This document shows positions 22,137 through 33,091 of a stretch of DNA of 64,000 bases, in pieces; the stretch's first letter is position 1; every line of letters begins with the position of its first letter. Position numbers and translations under genes: made by a program. The notes beneath the pieces are model-generated. The model ran no database searches, was not told the DNA's origin, and worked only from the letters and a program-made list of their open reading frames with translations. Source of the DNA: Closterium sp. NIES-65. Its lineage: Eukaryota; Streptophyta; Zygnematophyceae; Desmidiales; Closteriaceae. The stretch is from positions 36,649-100,648 of the forward strand of contig CANXME010000426.1 of NCBI GenBank assembly GCA_948144175.1. Direction: 5' to 3'.

Positions 22137-23229
22137 TGTTGGGTGCAAATTCACATTGCACGACATCCTGCCGTCTGTTTGTACGAGTATGCGTGTGCGA
22201 ATGCATTTGCGTGTGAATGGTATGTTTGTGTGTTTGTTTGCTTTCGCAATTTTCGCTTGAAGCATTTGCAGGTACTCGCAAAATGTGCGCTTCGGCATAA
22301 CATTGTACGCGCTATGAACAGTACAAGCAGAAAGGACGAGCTCGCAAAGGAACCCAAGATGGAAGCTTTGCGGTTCGGCTTACTTGATTGCGCAGATTCA
22401 GTTCTATCCAACTCGAAATTGTACTGTTTTGTTTGGTTGACTATAGTGTAGCAGGGCAGGCACTATAGGGGTACAATTTAGGTGAAGGTTGGATGTTGTT
22501 TGTCTGTATCTGCATGCTACAGGGCCAGGGGAAACCAGCGGAACCAGCATTTGGCTGGTTGGGCAAAGACAAAACAGGTTCTGTTTTTAGGACCTGAACC
22601 TGGTTGTTGTTTTCCCAGGTTGGAAAAACAGAACCAGAGGTTGTTCACCAACCTATCACCTGCTATTTTGTTCAGCCAGGTTGGTTCTGTTGCTTGGAAT
22701 TATTTGGGATCATCCCTGGTTGTTCCCAGGTTGATTCCCAAGGTCCTTGCTAGCTAGAGCTATTTATTCCTTCTCTGTTTGTACCTGAATATAGTGAAAT
22801 TGATTCAAGCGAATTCCTTCCTTGCTGGAATTTCTTTTCTACGCGGTGCGATGGCGGAACGCTACCCGAGTCAACGCTAGTACGCTAGCACTCCAACGCT
22901 AGGCTAACGCTGTCCGAGCCATAACTTCGTAATGGCAGAACTTTTCGCGAGGCAACTTGGCTTATTTTAAAGCTCTTAGAGTGAGCTTCGATATAGGAAA
23001 TTCTCAGCTTAATCCGATCGACGGTCTGCACGATACGCTGCGCGACGTTCAAGGTACTCTTGCTGTTTTGACTAAGTCCCTCTTGATCCCTCTCTCTACA
23101 AACTCGGACCCGAGGATAGGGGCTGGTCTTGTACCAGGCACCCAAGGACCCTTGGAGGTGACCCCGAGGAGAGGTTTTAAGTGTGATAAAGTCTTAATAG
23201 CTTGAGTTTATTAGGCCCTTACACCAACA
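22137..23229 (+). repeat. Copia-A 5' LTR
   Basis: 1093 bp, TGTTGGGTGC to ACACCAACA. Its middle (about 22540-22745) is packed with CCAGGTTG and CCTGGTTG words in both orientations, a possible regulatory cluster. A TATTTATTCC run near 22762 could serve as a TATA element, which is inference. Confidence 0.95.
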
Positions 23230-23232
23230 AGC

Positions 23233-23244
23233 TGGTATCAGAGC
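23233..23244 (+). other. Copia-A primer-binding site
   Basis: TGGTATCAGAGC, three bases inside the 5' LTR. It is complementary to the 3' end of plant initiator tRNA-Met, the usual Copia primer. Confidence 0.9.
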
Positions 23245-23275
23245 TGCGTTATAGTGATCCTCGATATAGGTAGCT

Positions 23276-26200
23276 ATGGCGGGCAACACCTCGGCGGTAG
23301 CTGGTGAATCTTCAGCCCAAGATCGTAGCGGCAGCCATGATTCTGGTGTTTCTGCGCCAAGGGGAGCGCGAACAAGCCAGGGCTCGCTGATCAAGGAGGT
23401 GCTGAAAAACTTCACCGTCGAGAAGTTCAATGGTGAGGGCTATGATGATTGGGCCTGGAAAATGCAACTTTATTTCCGTCAAATCGGATTGCTGAAACTA
23501 ATGATTGGGGAGGAGCCTAGACCGAGTGACCCCGCCCTTCAGGAAGATTGGGACGAGCGCGCCTCGGCTGGCTACTACTTGATGTCGCAGAGTTTGGAGC
23601 TGAACCAGCGTCACCACGTCATGCACCTGCTGCCGGAGGCTGAGTGTGGTCCGAAGGCGTGGACGGTGTTGAAGGAGCTGCACGCCCCGACCTCCGTTGT
23701 TGCAACATTGATGCTGGAGAGGGAGCTGTCCGCGTTGCGCCTGAGCGAGGGAGAGCCGGTGCAACCTGTCCTGGACAAATTGCGCGACCTCTACGCGAAG
23801 TTGGCGACCGCGGGAATCACCTACCCGGAGCAAACAAAGTGCTTGAAGATGCTCTCGCTGCTGCCGGAATCGTGGCTTCAATTTACGAGCGGATTGAGCC
23901 TGCCGCAGAACCAGAGCTTGTGGACGCTCGAGTGGGTGCGGACGAAGATTCTGGAGGAGGACTTCCGTCGCCGCCAACTGAGGGGTGGAGACGACGGCAG
24001 CAGCGGCTACGGGATGCAAGGGAGCCGACGTGGCAAAGGACGTGGCTTCGGTGGTGCTGGACGCGGTGCAAAGAAAGACGACGACTTCAACGACCAACAA
24101 GGAGGTACCGGTTGGGGTCGCGGTGCAAAATCTGGACGTGGGGGCAAGTCGGGTGCTGGTGGCAAAATGAAAGGGAGTTGCTGGTATTGTGAGAAGGAAG
24201 GGCACCCCTGGTTTTTGTGCTATAAGAAACCCGATGGATGGACCCCCCAGAATCGTCACCAGGATGGCGGCGCGCGGAGGAACCAGAAAAACGGTGCCAA
24301 CATGATCGCTGATTCGTCCGACAACAACCCAAAGGGCAACGGCGGTGCGGAGAAGAAGAAGGAGCGCACCGCGGGCCAATTCTTCCATATGGGAGACAAG
24401 GGGGAGCAAGGAGACGCCTCTGCTAAGGCTGGAGCAGAGCTGCACCCCCTGGACTATTGGGTGTTGGACACAGGCGCTGCTTGGACAATGACGCCGCGCA
24501 AGGACCTGCTGGACGACGTACGCGCTGCACCGATTAATGAGGTGTGCTCTGCCTCTGGACACATGTTGAAGGTGGCTGGTGCGGGACGAGCTGCATTTAA
24601 GGGAGCGGATGGCAAGCCGGTGGTGCTGCACGACGTTCTCCTCGTCCCCGACCTGAAGGCCAACCTCATCTCCCTCCGTAAGCTTGGCAAGGCTGGGGTG
24701 AACACCAACACGGATGGGGCTCGCACTTATAAGGGGAAGCTGGGCAATCGGGTGCTTTGGGATCTGCACGAGAGCAAGGACGTGTACAGATCCATGTGGC
24801 AGCTGCCGGCGCTGGCGTGGCATGGTGAGGGGCAGGCTAGAGAGGGGTCTGCATCCCAGGGGGAGTGCAACGCCGTTGGAGGGGTTGGTGTGAAAGTGTC
24901 GGCCAGATCTGGGGAGACAGATTGGGCAACTGCACACCGACGTTTGGGGCATGTGGCAATGCCTTTGCTGAAGCAGCTCGAGAAGGATGGAGCCGTTAAG
25001 GGCTTAAAGCTGAACGGACAACCACCCGATGATAACTGTGAAATTTGCCTCCTTTCAAAGTTCACTCGTTTCCCCTTCCATAGTGTGGCTGGCAGGAGCA
25101 AAAAGCCGTTGGAGCTGGTCCACATGGACTTGGTGGGGCCGCTGCCGGTGCAAGGGCACAAGGGGGAGCGGTACTTCCTAACCATAGTGGATGACTGGAG
25201 CAGGCTAATGTGGGCGTATCCGCTGAAGCAGAAAGATCACGCCGCCTCCACGATTCGGGACGATTGGCTGCCGTTCGTGGAGAAGCAAGCGGAGTGTGTG
25301 GTGAAGCGGATTAGGACAGATCGGGGTGGTGAGTTCCTTGGAACTGACATGACGGCCTGGCTCAAGAAGCAGGGCATCCAGAGGGAGCTGACCACGGCTT
25401 ACACCCCACAGTCCAACGGTGTAGCAGAACGGGCGAACCGGACAATTCTGGAGGCAGCTAGGGCGCTGCTCATAGAATCTGGGCTGGGCAACTTGATGTG
25501 GCCCCATGCTGTTCGGCACGCTACCGTCGCTAGGAACAGGGTACTCACAAAGGTTGGGGATGACTCGTGGGTGCCGTTGGAGAGGTGGCTTGGGAGGAAG
25601 CCGCCGGTGGACATGCTGAGGGTGTTCGGTTGCATGGCAGTCGCCCACGTCCCCAAGACCTACCGCAGTAAGTTGGGGGCGAGTGCAATCTGGTGTGTGC
25701 ATTTGGGGCTGGCTGCTGAGAGCAAGGGATGGCTGCTGTGGGAACCCTCCAAGGGTGTGTTATTTGACAGCAGGGATGTGAAGTTTGTTGAGGGCATGAT
25801 GTATGGGAGCTGGGAGAAACAGCCGGAGGCCAGGGTGTCCCAGCAGATGGAGCAGATTACCATGCAGCTGGACCTGACTCCTAGTGTGTGGGAGGAGGGA
25901 GAGGAGGCAGCTGCAGAGGGTGGTGATAAAGAGAAGGTGCAGGAGGCACCTGCTGGTGGAGGTGATGGTGTGGAGATTAGCGGTAGCACTAGTGGAGCTG
26001 CTGGATCTGAGGGAGGAGAGCAGCAGCAGGGGAAAACTAAGAAGCCGAAGGGTGTTATTATGAAGGGATGGGAGACACCCGTCTCCAGGCCAGGACGTAC
26101 CCGTATGGCTACTAAGAAGCTGACTGCAGGAGCTGATGTAGCGGAGCAGCAGCTTGGGACCGAGGAGGCATTGCTGATTCTACCGCATGGCTATGACCCG

Positions 26201-27856
26201 GATGAGGAGGATCAACCTGCGTACTGTTTTCTTGCCCCTGCACCAGAGGAACCAGCTAGCATGGAGGAGGCATTAGCTGGACCAGATAGGGACAAATGGC
26301 TAGCTTCCAGGGATGCTGAATACCAGAGCCTGCTGGAGAATGGGACTTGGGAACTAGTGGTGCTGCCTGAGGGAAAGAAAGCGGTACAATGCAAGTGGGT
26401 GCTAAGGATCAAGACTGACGACAAGGGGCAGGTCACCATCTACAAGAGTAGGTTGGTGGCTAAGGGGTTTATGCAGAAGGAGAAGCGGGACTTCAATGAG
26501 ATCTTTGCTCCCACTGCCAAACCCCCTACCCTTCGTGTCTTGTTGGCAGATGCAGCCGTTAGTGGGAAGTTCATTATCCAGATGGACATATCAACGGCAT
26601 TTCTCAACGGGATTTTAGAGGAGGAGGTGTTCATGACGCAGCCACCTGGGTATGAGGATGGTACGGGCAGGGTGTGCAAGCTGAAAAAGTCCATCTACGG
26701 CTTGAAGCAGGCGCCACGCTGCTGGTACCAGAAGTTGGCAGCTGTTTTAGAGGAGATGGGATTCAGGACCAGCAGCTGTGATGAGAGCCTCTTTCTCAAG
26801 GGGGAGGGGGAGAAGCTGGTGCTGTTTCTGGTCTATGTGGACGACATTCTTCTCTTTAGCAGCAGCATGAAGGAGGTCCAGAAGGTGCAGCAGCAGCTGA
26901 TGGAGAACTTCAAGTGCAAGAACCTTGGGGAGGTAAAGTACTACCTCGGGATGCACGTGGAGAGGGATCTGGATCACAGGTGGTTGAAGCTGCACCAGGA
27001 GAAGTTCATCAAGGAGCTTGGGGAGAAGTATGGAATTGAGAATGAGCGCAAGGTTGCAACTCCCCTGCCAGCAGAATTCAAGCTTGTGAAAGCTGCAGAG
27101 GATGAAGGAGTTGAAGCCGAGGAGCAGCAGCAATTTCAGTCCTTGGTGGGCAGCCTCTTGTATGCAGCAGTTCACACGAGACCCGACATCTCTTTCTCGG
27201 TTGGGCAGCTGGCTAGGGTAGTGCAGAATCCATCAGAGGAGCAGGTGGATGCAGCTGAGCGTGTGGTGAAGTATCTGAACTCTCACCCAAGCATTGGAGT
27301 TCAATACTCCGCATCTGCACAGGTGAAGCAGAAAGGGGTTGAGGTGCTGAAAGAGAAGGGGGAGAGGCTTGGAGAAGGCAAGCTTTTTCTCACTTGCTTT
27401 ACAGATGCTACGTGGGCCTCTGAGAAGGAGGATTCCTCATCTGTGGGAGGATACATCTGCGTAGTTGGGGGAGGACCGGTTAGTTGGAGGTCAAAGAAGC
27501 AGACGGAGACAGCACTCTCTTCCGTGGAGTCAGAGTACATGGCGATGTTCCATGGGGTGAAGGAGGTGATTTGGCTGAGGAGGCTGTTGGAGGAGATTGG
27601 CCAGGAGCAAAAGGTTGCTACGCCGCTGTTTTGTGATAGCAAGGGAGCTCTTGGGATGGCCAGGAACGCTGTGCTTCATGGGCTGAATAAGCACATGCGT
27701 ATCAAGTGGCACTGGCTGCGTAAGGAGGTGAAGAGGGGGACGGTGAATCCGATCTACATCAAGACTCACCAGCAGCCAGCAGACTTCCTCACCAAGAGGC
27801 TTGCGGATGAGTCTCATTGGCGTTGTGTGCGCATGAGTGGAATGAGCATGAACTAG
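23276..27856 (+). CDS. Copia-A gag-pol polyprotein
   Basis: One frame of 1526 residues encodes the whole Copia polyprotein, a usual length for the family. Gag spans about 1-380 (VEKFNGEGYDDWAWKMQ near 43; zinc knuckle CWYCEKEGHPWFLC near 302). Protease has LDTGAAWTMTPR near 395. GAG-pre-integrase has HRRLGHVAMPLL near 551. Integrase carries HMDLVGPLP near 615, RTDRGGEFL near 681 and NGVAERANR near 715, the DDE positions. A charged, Gly-rich linker spans about 860-970. Reverse transcriptase begins near 1020 and has LVYVDDILLF near 1185. RNase H has FTDATWASEKED near 1375, SSVESEYMAM near 1415 and the C-terminal QPADFLTKRL. The start is the first ATG after the primer site. No frame change separates gag from pol, as is common in plant Copia elements. 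Confidence 0.97.
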   Translation: MAGNTSAVAGESSAQDRSGSHDSGVSAPRGARTSQGSLIKEVLKNFTVEKFNGEGYDDWAWKMQLYFRQIGLLKLMIGEEPRPSDPALQEDWDERASAGYYLMSQSLELNQRHHVMHLLPEAECGPKAWTVLKELHAPTSVVATLMLERELSALRLSEGEPVQPVLDKLRDLYAKLATAGITYPEQTKCLKMLSLLPESWLQFTSGLSLPQNQSLWTLEWVRTKILEEDFRRRQLRGGDDGSSGYGMQGSRRGKGRGFGGAGRGAKKDDDFNDQQGGTGWGRGAKSGRGGKSGAGGKMKGSCWYCEKEGHPWFLCYKKPDGWTPQNRHQDGGARRNQKNGANMIADSSDNNPKGNGGAEKKKERTAGQFFHMGDKGEQGDASAKAGAELHPLDYWVLDTGAAWTMTPRKDLLDDVRAAPINEVCSASGHMLKVAGAGRAAFKGADGKPVVLHDVLLVPDLKANLISLRKLGKAGVNTNTDGARTYKGKLGNRVLWDLHESKDVYRSMWQLPALAWHGEGQAREGSASQGECNAVGGVGVKVSARSGETDWATAHRRLGHVAMPLLKQLEKDGAVKGLKLNGQPPDDNCEICLLSKFTRFPFHSVAGRSKKPLELVHMDLVGPLPVQGHKGERYFLTIVDDWSRLMWAYPLKQKDHAASTIRDDWLPFVEKQAECVVKRIRTDRGGEFLGTDMTAWLKKQGIQRELTTAYTPQSNGVAERANRTILEAARALLIESGLGNLMWPHAVRHATVARNRVLTKVGDDSWVPLERWLGRKPPVDMLRVFGCMAVAHVPKTYRSKLGASAIWCVHLGLAAESKGWLLWEPSKGVLFDSRDVKFVEGMMYGSWEKQPEARVSQQMEQITMQLDLTPSVWEEGEEAAAEGGDKEKVQEAPAGGGDGVEISGSTSGAAGSEGGEQQQGKTKKPKGVIMKGWETPVSRPGRTRMATKKLTAGADVAEQQLGTEEALLILPHGYDPDEEDQPAYCFLAPAPEEPASMEEALAGPDRDKWLASRDAEYQSLLENGTWELVVLPEGKKAVQCKWVLRIKTDDKGQVTIYKSRLVAKGFMQKEKRDFNEIFAPTAKPPTLRVLLADAAVSGKFIIQMDISTAFLNGILEEEVFMTQPPGYEDGTGRVCKLKKSIYGLKQAPRCWYQKLAAVLEEMGFRTSSCDESLFLKGEGEKLVLFLVYVDDILLFSSSMKEVQKVQQQLMENFKCKNLGEVKYYLGMHVERDLDHRWLKLHQEKFIKELGEKYGIENERKVATPLPAEFKLVKAAEDEGVEAEEQQQFQSLVGSLLYAAVHTRPDISFSVGQLARVVQNPSEEQVDAAERVVKYLNSHPSIGVQYSASAQVKQKGVEVLKEKGERLGEGKLFLTCFTDATWASEKEDSSSVGGYICVVGGGPVSWRSKKQTETALSSVESEYMAMFHGVKEVIWLRRLLEEIGQEQKVATPLFCDSKGALGMARNAVLHGLNKHMRIKWHWLRKEVKRGTVNPIYIKTHQQPADFLTKRLADESHWRCVRMSGMSMN

Positions 27857-27898
27857 TATGGAATGATGGGGATGCAGCCGGCAGGCTGAGGGGGAGTG

Positions 27899-28991
27899 TG
27901 TTGGGTGCAAATTCACATTGCACGACATCCTGCCGTCTGTTTGTACGAGTATGCGTGTGCGAATGCATTTGCGTGTGAATGGTATGTTTGTGTGTTTGTT
28001 TGCTTTCGCAATTTTCGCTTGAAGCATTTGCAGGTACTCGCAAAATGTGCGCTTCGGCATAACATTGTACGCGCTATGAACAGTACAAGCAGAAAGGACG
28101 AGCTCGCAAAGGAACCCAAGATGGAAGCTTTGCGGTTCGGCTTACTTGATTGCGCAGATTCAGTTCTATCCAACTCGAAATTGTACTGTTTTGTTTGGTT
28201 GACTATAGTGTAGCAGGGCAGGCACTATAGGGGTACAATTTAGGTGAAGGTTGGATGTTGTTTGTCTGTATCTGCATGCTACAGGGCCAGGGGAAACCAG
28301 CGGAACCAGCATTTGGCTGGTTGGGCAAAGACAAAACAGGTTCTGTTTTTAGGACCTGAACCTGGTTGTTGTTTTCCCAGGTTGGAAAAACAGAACCAGA
28401 GGTTGTTCACCAACCTATCACCTGCTATTTTGTTCAGCCAGGTTGGTTCTGTTGCTTGGAATTATTTGGGATCATCCCTGGTTGTTCCCAGGTTGATTCC
28501 CAAGGTCCTTGCTAGCTAGAGCTATTTATTCCTTCTCTGTTTGTACCTGAATATAGTGAAATTGATTCAAGCGAATTCCTTCCTTGCTGGAATTTCTTTT
28601 CTACGCGGTGCGATGGCGGAACGCTACCCGAGTCAACGCTAGTACGCTAGCACTCCAACGCTAGGCTAACGCTGTCCGAGCCATAACTTCGTAATGGCAG
28701 AACTTTTCGCGAGGCAACTTGGCTTATTTTAAAGCTCTTAGAGTGAGCTTCGATATAGGAAATTCTCAGCTTAATCCGATCGACGGTCTGCACGATACGC
28801 TGCGCGACGTTCAAGGTACTCTTGCTGTTTTGACTAAGTCCCTCTTGATCCCTCTCTCTACAAACTCGGACCCGAGGATAGGGGCTGGTCTTGTACCAGG
28901 CACCCAAGGACCCTTGGAGGTGACCCCGAGGAGAGGTTTTAAGTGTGATAAAGTCTTAATAGCTTGAGTTTATTAGGCCCTTACACCAACA
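27899..28991 (+). repeat. Copia-A 3' LTR
   Basis: 1093 bp, same as 22137-23229 as far as I can see. It directly follows the polypurine tract and is followed by TSD ACTAC. Confidence 0.95.
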
Positions 28992-29642
28992 ACTACGAGC
29001 TTCACTCTCTTGACTTCAGCACTTTTTTCCTACAGAGCAGCCTGCACGAGGAGATCTGACTGCGCCGCCCACGTGGCTTCACTAGGTCGTTTCCTCTTGG
29101 TACCCAGTGGAACGTCCGGTGGCCAGTCTACGGTCTCCGCCAGGCGCCTCGCGAGTGGCACGACACACTGAGGACTACGCTTGCGGCTCTTGGGTTTGCT
29201 CCTTCTACTACTGACCCATCGCTATTTCTACACACCGACACTTCGCTGCCGCCATTCTACATCCTTGTGTACGTCAAGAACTTGGTTTTTGCCACTGCTG
29301 AAGCTGAGGCAGTGACTCTAGTGAAGTCGGAGCTGCAGAAGAAACATACGTGCACAGACCTGGGTGAGCTGCACAGCTATCTTGGCTTGCAGATCACCCT
29401 GGACAGAGCGCGCCGCACCATCACCCTGACTCAATCACACATAGTGCAGCAAGTCCTTCAGCGCTTCGACATCACGTACTCCTCGCCACTGTCCACTCCT
29501 CTGCCTACCGGTCACTCGCTCTCAGCTCTGCCTTTGGATGAGTATGTAGAGCTGAGTGGCTTGTATCCAGAGCTTGTGGGCTGCCTCATGTACCTGATGA
29601 CCTGCACTCGTCCTAACCTTGCTTACCCTCTTAGCATCCTGG

Positions 29643-29774
29643 GGACGAGAAGTGAGAATGGAATGAATGAACTATGAAACAGTTGGGTACAAGTACTAAC
29701 CCTAATTGGGTTGTACCCCTTATGGGCTACCCCACTACAGCCTACACAAATGTATGAGCTATAATGTTCTGACA
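29643..29774 (-). repeat. C2 3' LTR
   Basis: 132 bp. The minus strand starts TGTCAGAACATTATAGC at 29774. It matches 42078-42209. Confidence 0.85.
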
Positions 29775-29974
29775 CACCCCCATAGGCAAAGTGGGGGAGA
29801 ACAAGTGGTCACAAGACCAGTCAAGCAAAGCAAAGCAAGCTCAGGGTGGATCACAAAGTCACCACACAGTCCAAGCACAAGAGTAAGGCCACAAGGCCAG
29901 TTCACATGCAAGGTCATATATATAAAGGTAAAACAAGCAAGGGCAGGTATAGAAAGAAGACAGTACAAACAAGA

Positions 29975-32708
29975 TCAAGAAGTGAGCAAGTGAGGCCAGG
30001 TAGGCACAAGACCTAGCACAGTACAGAAGCGCTGATGATCACAAGGCGAAAGGGCCTTGGTGAAGATATCAACAGTGTTGGCCTCAGAGGCCACGTAGGT
30101 GAGGCGGAGCTGACCACGCTGCTGCAGCTCACGAGACAAGAAGTAGCGGAGAGCAATGTGCTTCATTCTGTGCTCCAGTCTGTGCTCCCGACACAAGGCC
30201 AGCATGGCCTTGTTGTCTACGTACAGAACTGGAGGAGAACGAGGCGGCTCTCCTAGGTCAATCAGCAGGTAGGTGAGCCAGCATAGCTCCTGTGCAGCCT
30301 GGCCCCTGCGTAGATCTCAGCCTCACAGTTGGAGCCGAGAACAGAGGACGAGCAGGTAGACCGCCACGAAACAGAGCCGGAGCCAAGGCTGAAGGTGTAA
30401 CCCTGTGACGACCGCTGCGTAGCCTGGTCGTCAGCCCAAGAAGCGTCAGCATGACCTGTGAGGAGTACTCGACGTCGCCCTCCAAGCACTAGCCCCATGC
30501 CCGACGTACTGCACATGTAGCACAACACCCTCTTCGCTGCAGCCATGTGCTCTGGTCGGTGTCTCCCAGTAGCAACATAGCGTGCCAAGATGCTAAGAGG
30601 GTATGCAAGGTCAGGTCGTGTGCAGGTCATCAGGTACATGAGGCAGCCAACAAGCTCTGGGTACGGGCCACTCGACTCTACGGACTCATCCGAAGGCAGA
30701 GCTGAGAGCGAGTGGCGAGTAGGCAGAGGAGTGGCCTGAGGCGAGGAGTACGTGAAGCCGAAGCGCTGAAGGACCTGCTGCACCATGTGTGACTGAGTCA
30801 GGGTAATGGTGCTCTGTGCTCTCTCCCGGGTGATCTGCAAGCCAAGGTAGCTGCGCAGTTCACCCAGGTCTGTGCACGTGTGTCTCTTCTGCAGCTCGGA
30901 CTTCACGTGGGCGAGTCCAGTAGTGTCAGCAGGGGCAAAGACCAGGTCGTCGACGTACACGAGGATGTAGAACGGCGGCAAAGAGGTGTCGGTGCGTAGA
31001 AATAGCGACGGGTCGGCTGTAGAAGGAGCAAACCCAAGAGCCGCAAGTGTAGTCCTCAGTATGTCGTGCCACTCACGGGGCGCCTGGCGGAGACCGTAGA
31101 CTGGCCGCCGGAGGCTCCACTGGGTGCCAGGAGGAAACGACCCAGTGAAGCCAGGAGGGCGGCGCAGCCAGATCTCCTCGTGCAGGCTGCCCTGCAGGAA
31201 AGCAGTGCTGAAGTCAAGAGAGTGAAGCTCGTAGTCGCGCTGAGCGGCTATGTGCAGCAGCATCCGAAGAGTGGTCATCTTCGGGGTGGGAGAGAAGGTA
31301 TGAAAGTAGTCAACTCCCTGCCGCTGACTGAAGCCTCGAGCCACGTAACGCGCCTTGAAGACAGGCGGAGAGCCTGGCGGCCGCTTCACCCTGAAGATCC
31401 ACATCCCACTGACGATGTTCGCCCCAGGTGGGGGAACCTCGTCGATGTAGGTGCCTGTGGACTTCCAGGAAGCCATCTCTGCGTCCATGGCCGACTGCCA
31501 CTGAGAGGAGTAGGGACCCTCGATCGCCTCAGCGTACGATCGAGGAGTCGGGATGTCTGGTGCACCCGGGTCTCCCTCAGGGGTAATCAGCATGGACACG
31601 AGATGGGGCAAAGCAGCCGCAAAGCACTGGAACTCCTCCTGCCTGTCCTCAAGGACGTCCGTGCTAAGAGCACACTCACCCCCGACGGACGGAGGACAGA
31701 CAGACTCAGACTCAGCATTAAGACTGGCAGCGTAGTCTAGACGACAGTGAGCAGCGAAGTTGACAAGCTCAGCAACGAGAGCAGACACAGCAGCAGACTC
31801 AAAGGAAGGGTCAGTGACGACAGTAGCAAGAAGGCGCGTGACCGAAGGACTAGCAGCACGAAGGGAGTCAGACTCCGGGTCAGCAAGAGAAGGAAGAGAG
31901 GACTCTGGAGGAGACGGCAACGGGACACGCAACGGAGCAGTGGAAGGACGCAGTGCCATCTGGTGTGTGCCGGGGACCGCAGGAGGACGCGGACGCGCAG
32001 TACGACCACTAGTGCGAGCAGCACGAACAGGTGACGCGGGACGAGACGGCTCACGACGCTCAGCAAGACCTGTAGTAGGACCAGTGTAGGGAGAAGGAGC
32101 AGGTAGAGGGGAGGCGGGCAGTAATTGTGACTGCGACTGGACACGCGGTGGACACTCTAGGGGAGGAGCAGGACCAGTAGAGGGCGGGAGACCAAGAACC
32201 TGCTCCAGGAGCGGAACGAAGTACGGCCTCGGCCGCGCAGCGCCTCTAGAACCAACAAGTACGGCACCAGTACCCCCACCGGCAGCACCAGCGCCAGCAG
32301 AACCTCCAGCTCCAACAGCGCCAACTCCAGTACCCTCAGAAGCACCAGCGCCAGCAGCACCGCCAGCGCCAACACCCCGAGCAGCTCCAGCTCCAGCAGC
32401 ACCAACTCCGGTAGGACCATCAGCACCAGTAGAAACACCAGCGCCAACACCCCCAGCAGCTCCAATTCCAGCAGCACCAACTCCAGTAGGACCGTCAGCA
32501 CCAGCTGCCTCAGCAGCACCCCCAGACGCACCAGCACCAGTAGAAACACCAGCGCCAACACCCCCAGCAGCTCCAGCTCCAGCAGCACGTCTCAAGCGGC
32601 GGGCGAACCACACGCGCAGCTCCTGCGGAGAGAGCGGCTTCCGCCTTGACGAAGTACCGCCGGCGGCCACACGAGCAGAGCCAGCACCCCCAGGCTCCGC
32701 ACCCCCAG
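29975..32708 (-). pseudogene. C2 linker, reverse transcriptase and RNase H
   Basis: Minus-strand coding part downstream of the Gypsy insertion. It begins with a Gly/Ala/Thr/Ser-rich linker (GVGAAGAGAARGVGAGG near 32400), then PPPGANIVSGMWIFRVKRPP near 31400, reverse transcriptase (FKARYVARGFSQRQGVDYF, LVYVDDLVFAP near 30960) and RNase H (LTGHADASWADDQATQRSS near 30440, SNCEAEIYAGA), ending with the FTKALSPCDHQRFC motif near 30030. It is close to the C7, C4 and C5 copies. It is broken, but long stretches remain open. Confidence 0.85.
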
Positions 32709-33081
32709 TGTGAGGATCTGGGATCGAGCTCAGAAAAGATGATTCAAATCGAATTGAATGATCACCTGGGTACAACACGAGGCTATATATAGGCTCGACA
32801 GAAGGCCCCGTAACCAGGTGTTACGCGAAGGTTCCGCGGGTCGCGAAGCGTCCCGAACAGATCCTTACCAAATTCGGTAGAAGGCAATTCGGTGGCAACC
32901 GAAAAGCCAGAATTCGGTGCACGCAACCTAGCTCGGTGCTATAACTATAATAAAATATAGGAAAGCACCTAGCCTAGGAAATCAAGCAATTCATGCATGC
33001 ATATAATTATCCTATGCTAGAAATAGCATGATAAAGTAGAGGCAAGCAAGCATAGCTGGCATAAGCCGTCGTACTCTCACA
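32709..33081 (-). repeat. Gypsy 3' LTR
   Basis: 373 bp. The minus strand begins TGTGAGAGTACGACGGC. It matches 37419-37791 except at five positions. Confidence 0.95.
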
Positions 33082-33091
33082 CGTCCCCCCC

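Larger units (their letters stand above)
22137..28991 (+). mobile_element. Copia-A, whole-looking element
   Basis: Ty1/Copia element of 6855 bp with two 1093-bp LTRs in which I see no difference, a perfect 5-bp TSD ACTAC (22132-22136 and 28992-28996), primer site TGGTATCAGAGC (23233-23244), one uninterrupted gag-pol frame, and a polypurine tract (GGCTGAGGGGGAGTG) ending at 27898. It looks whole, with no breaks seen, and must be very recent. It sits inside the C1 reverse transcriptase. A solo LTR of the same family is at 3195-4287. Confidence 0.97.
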
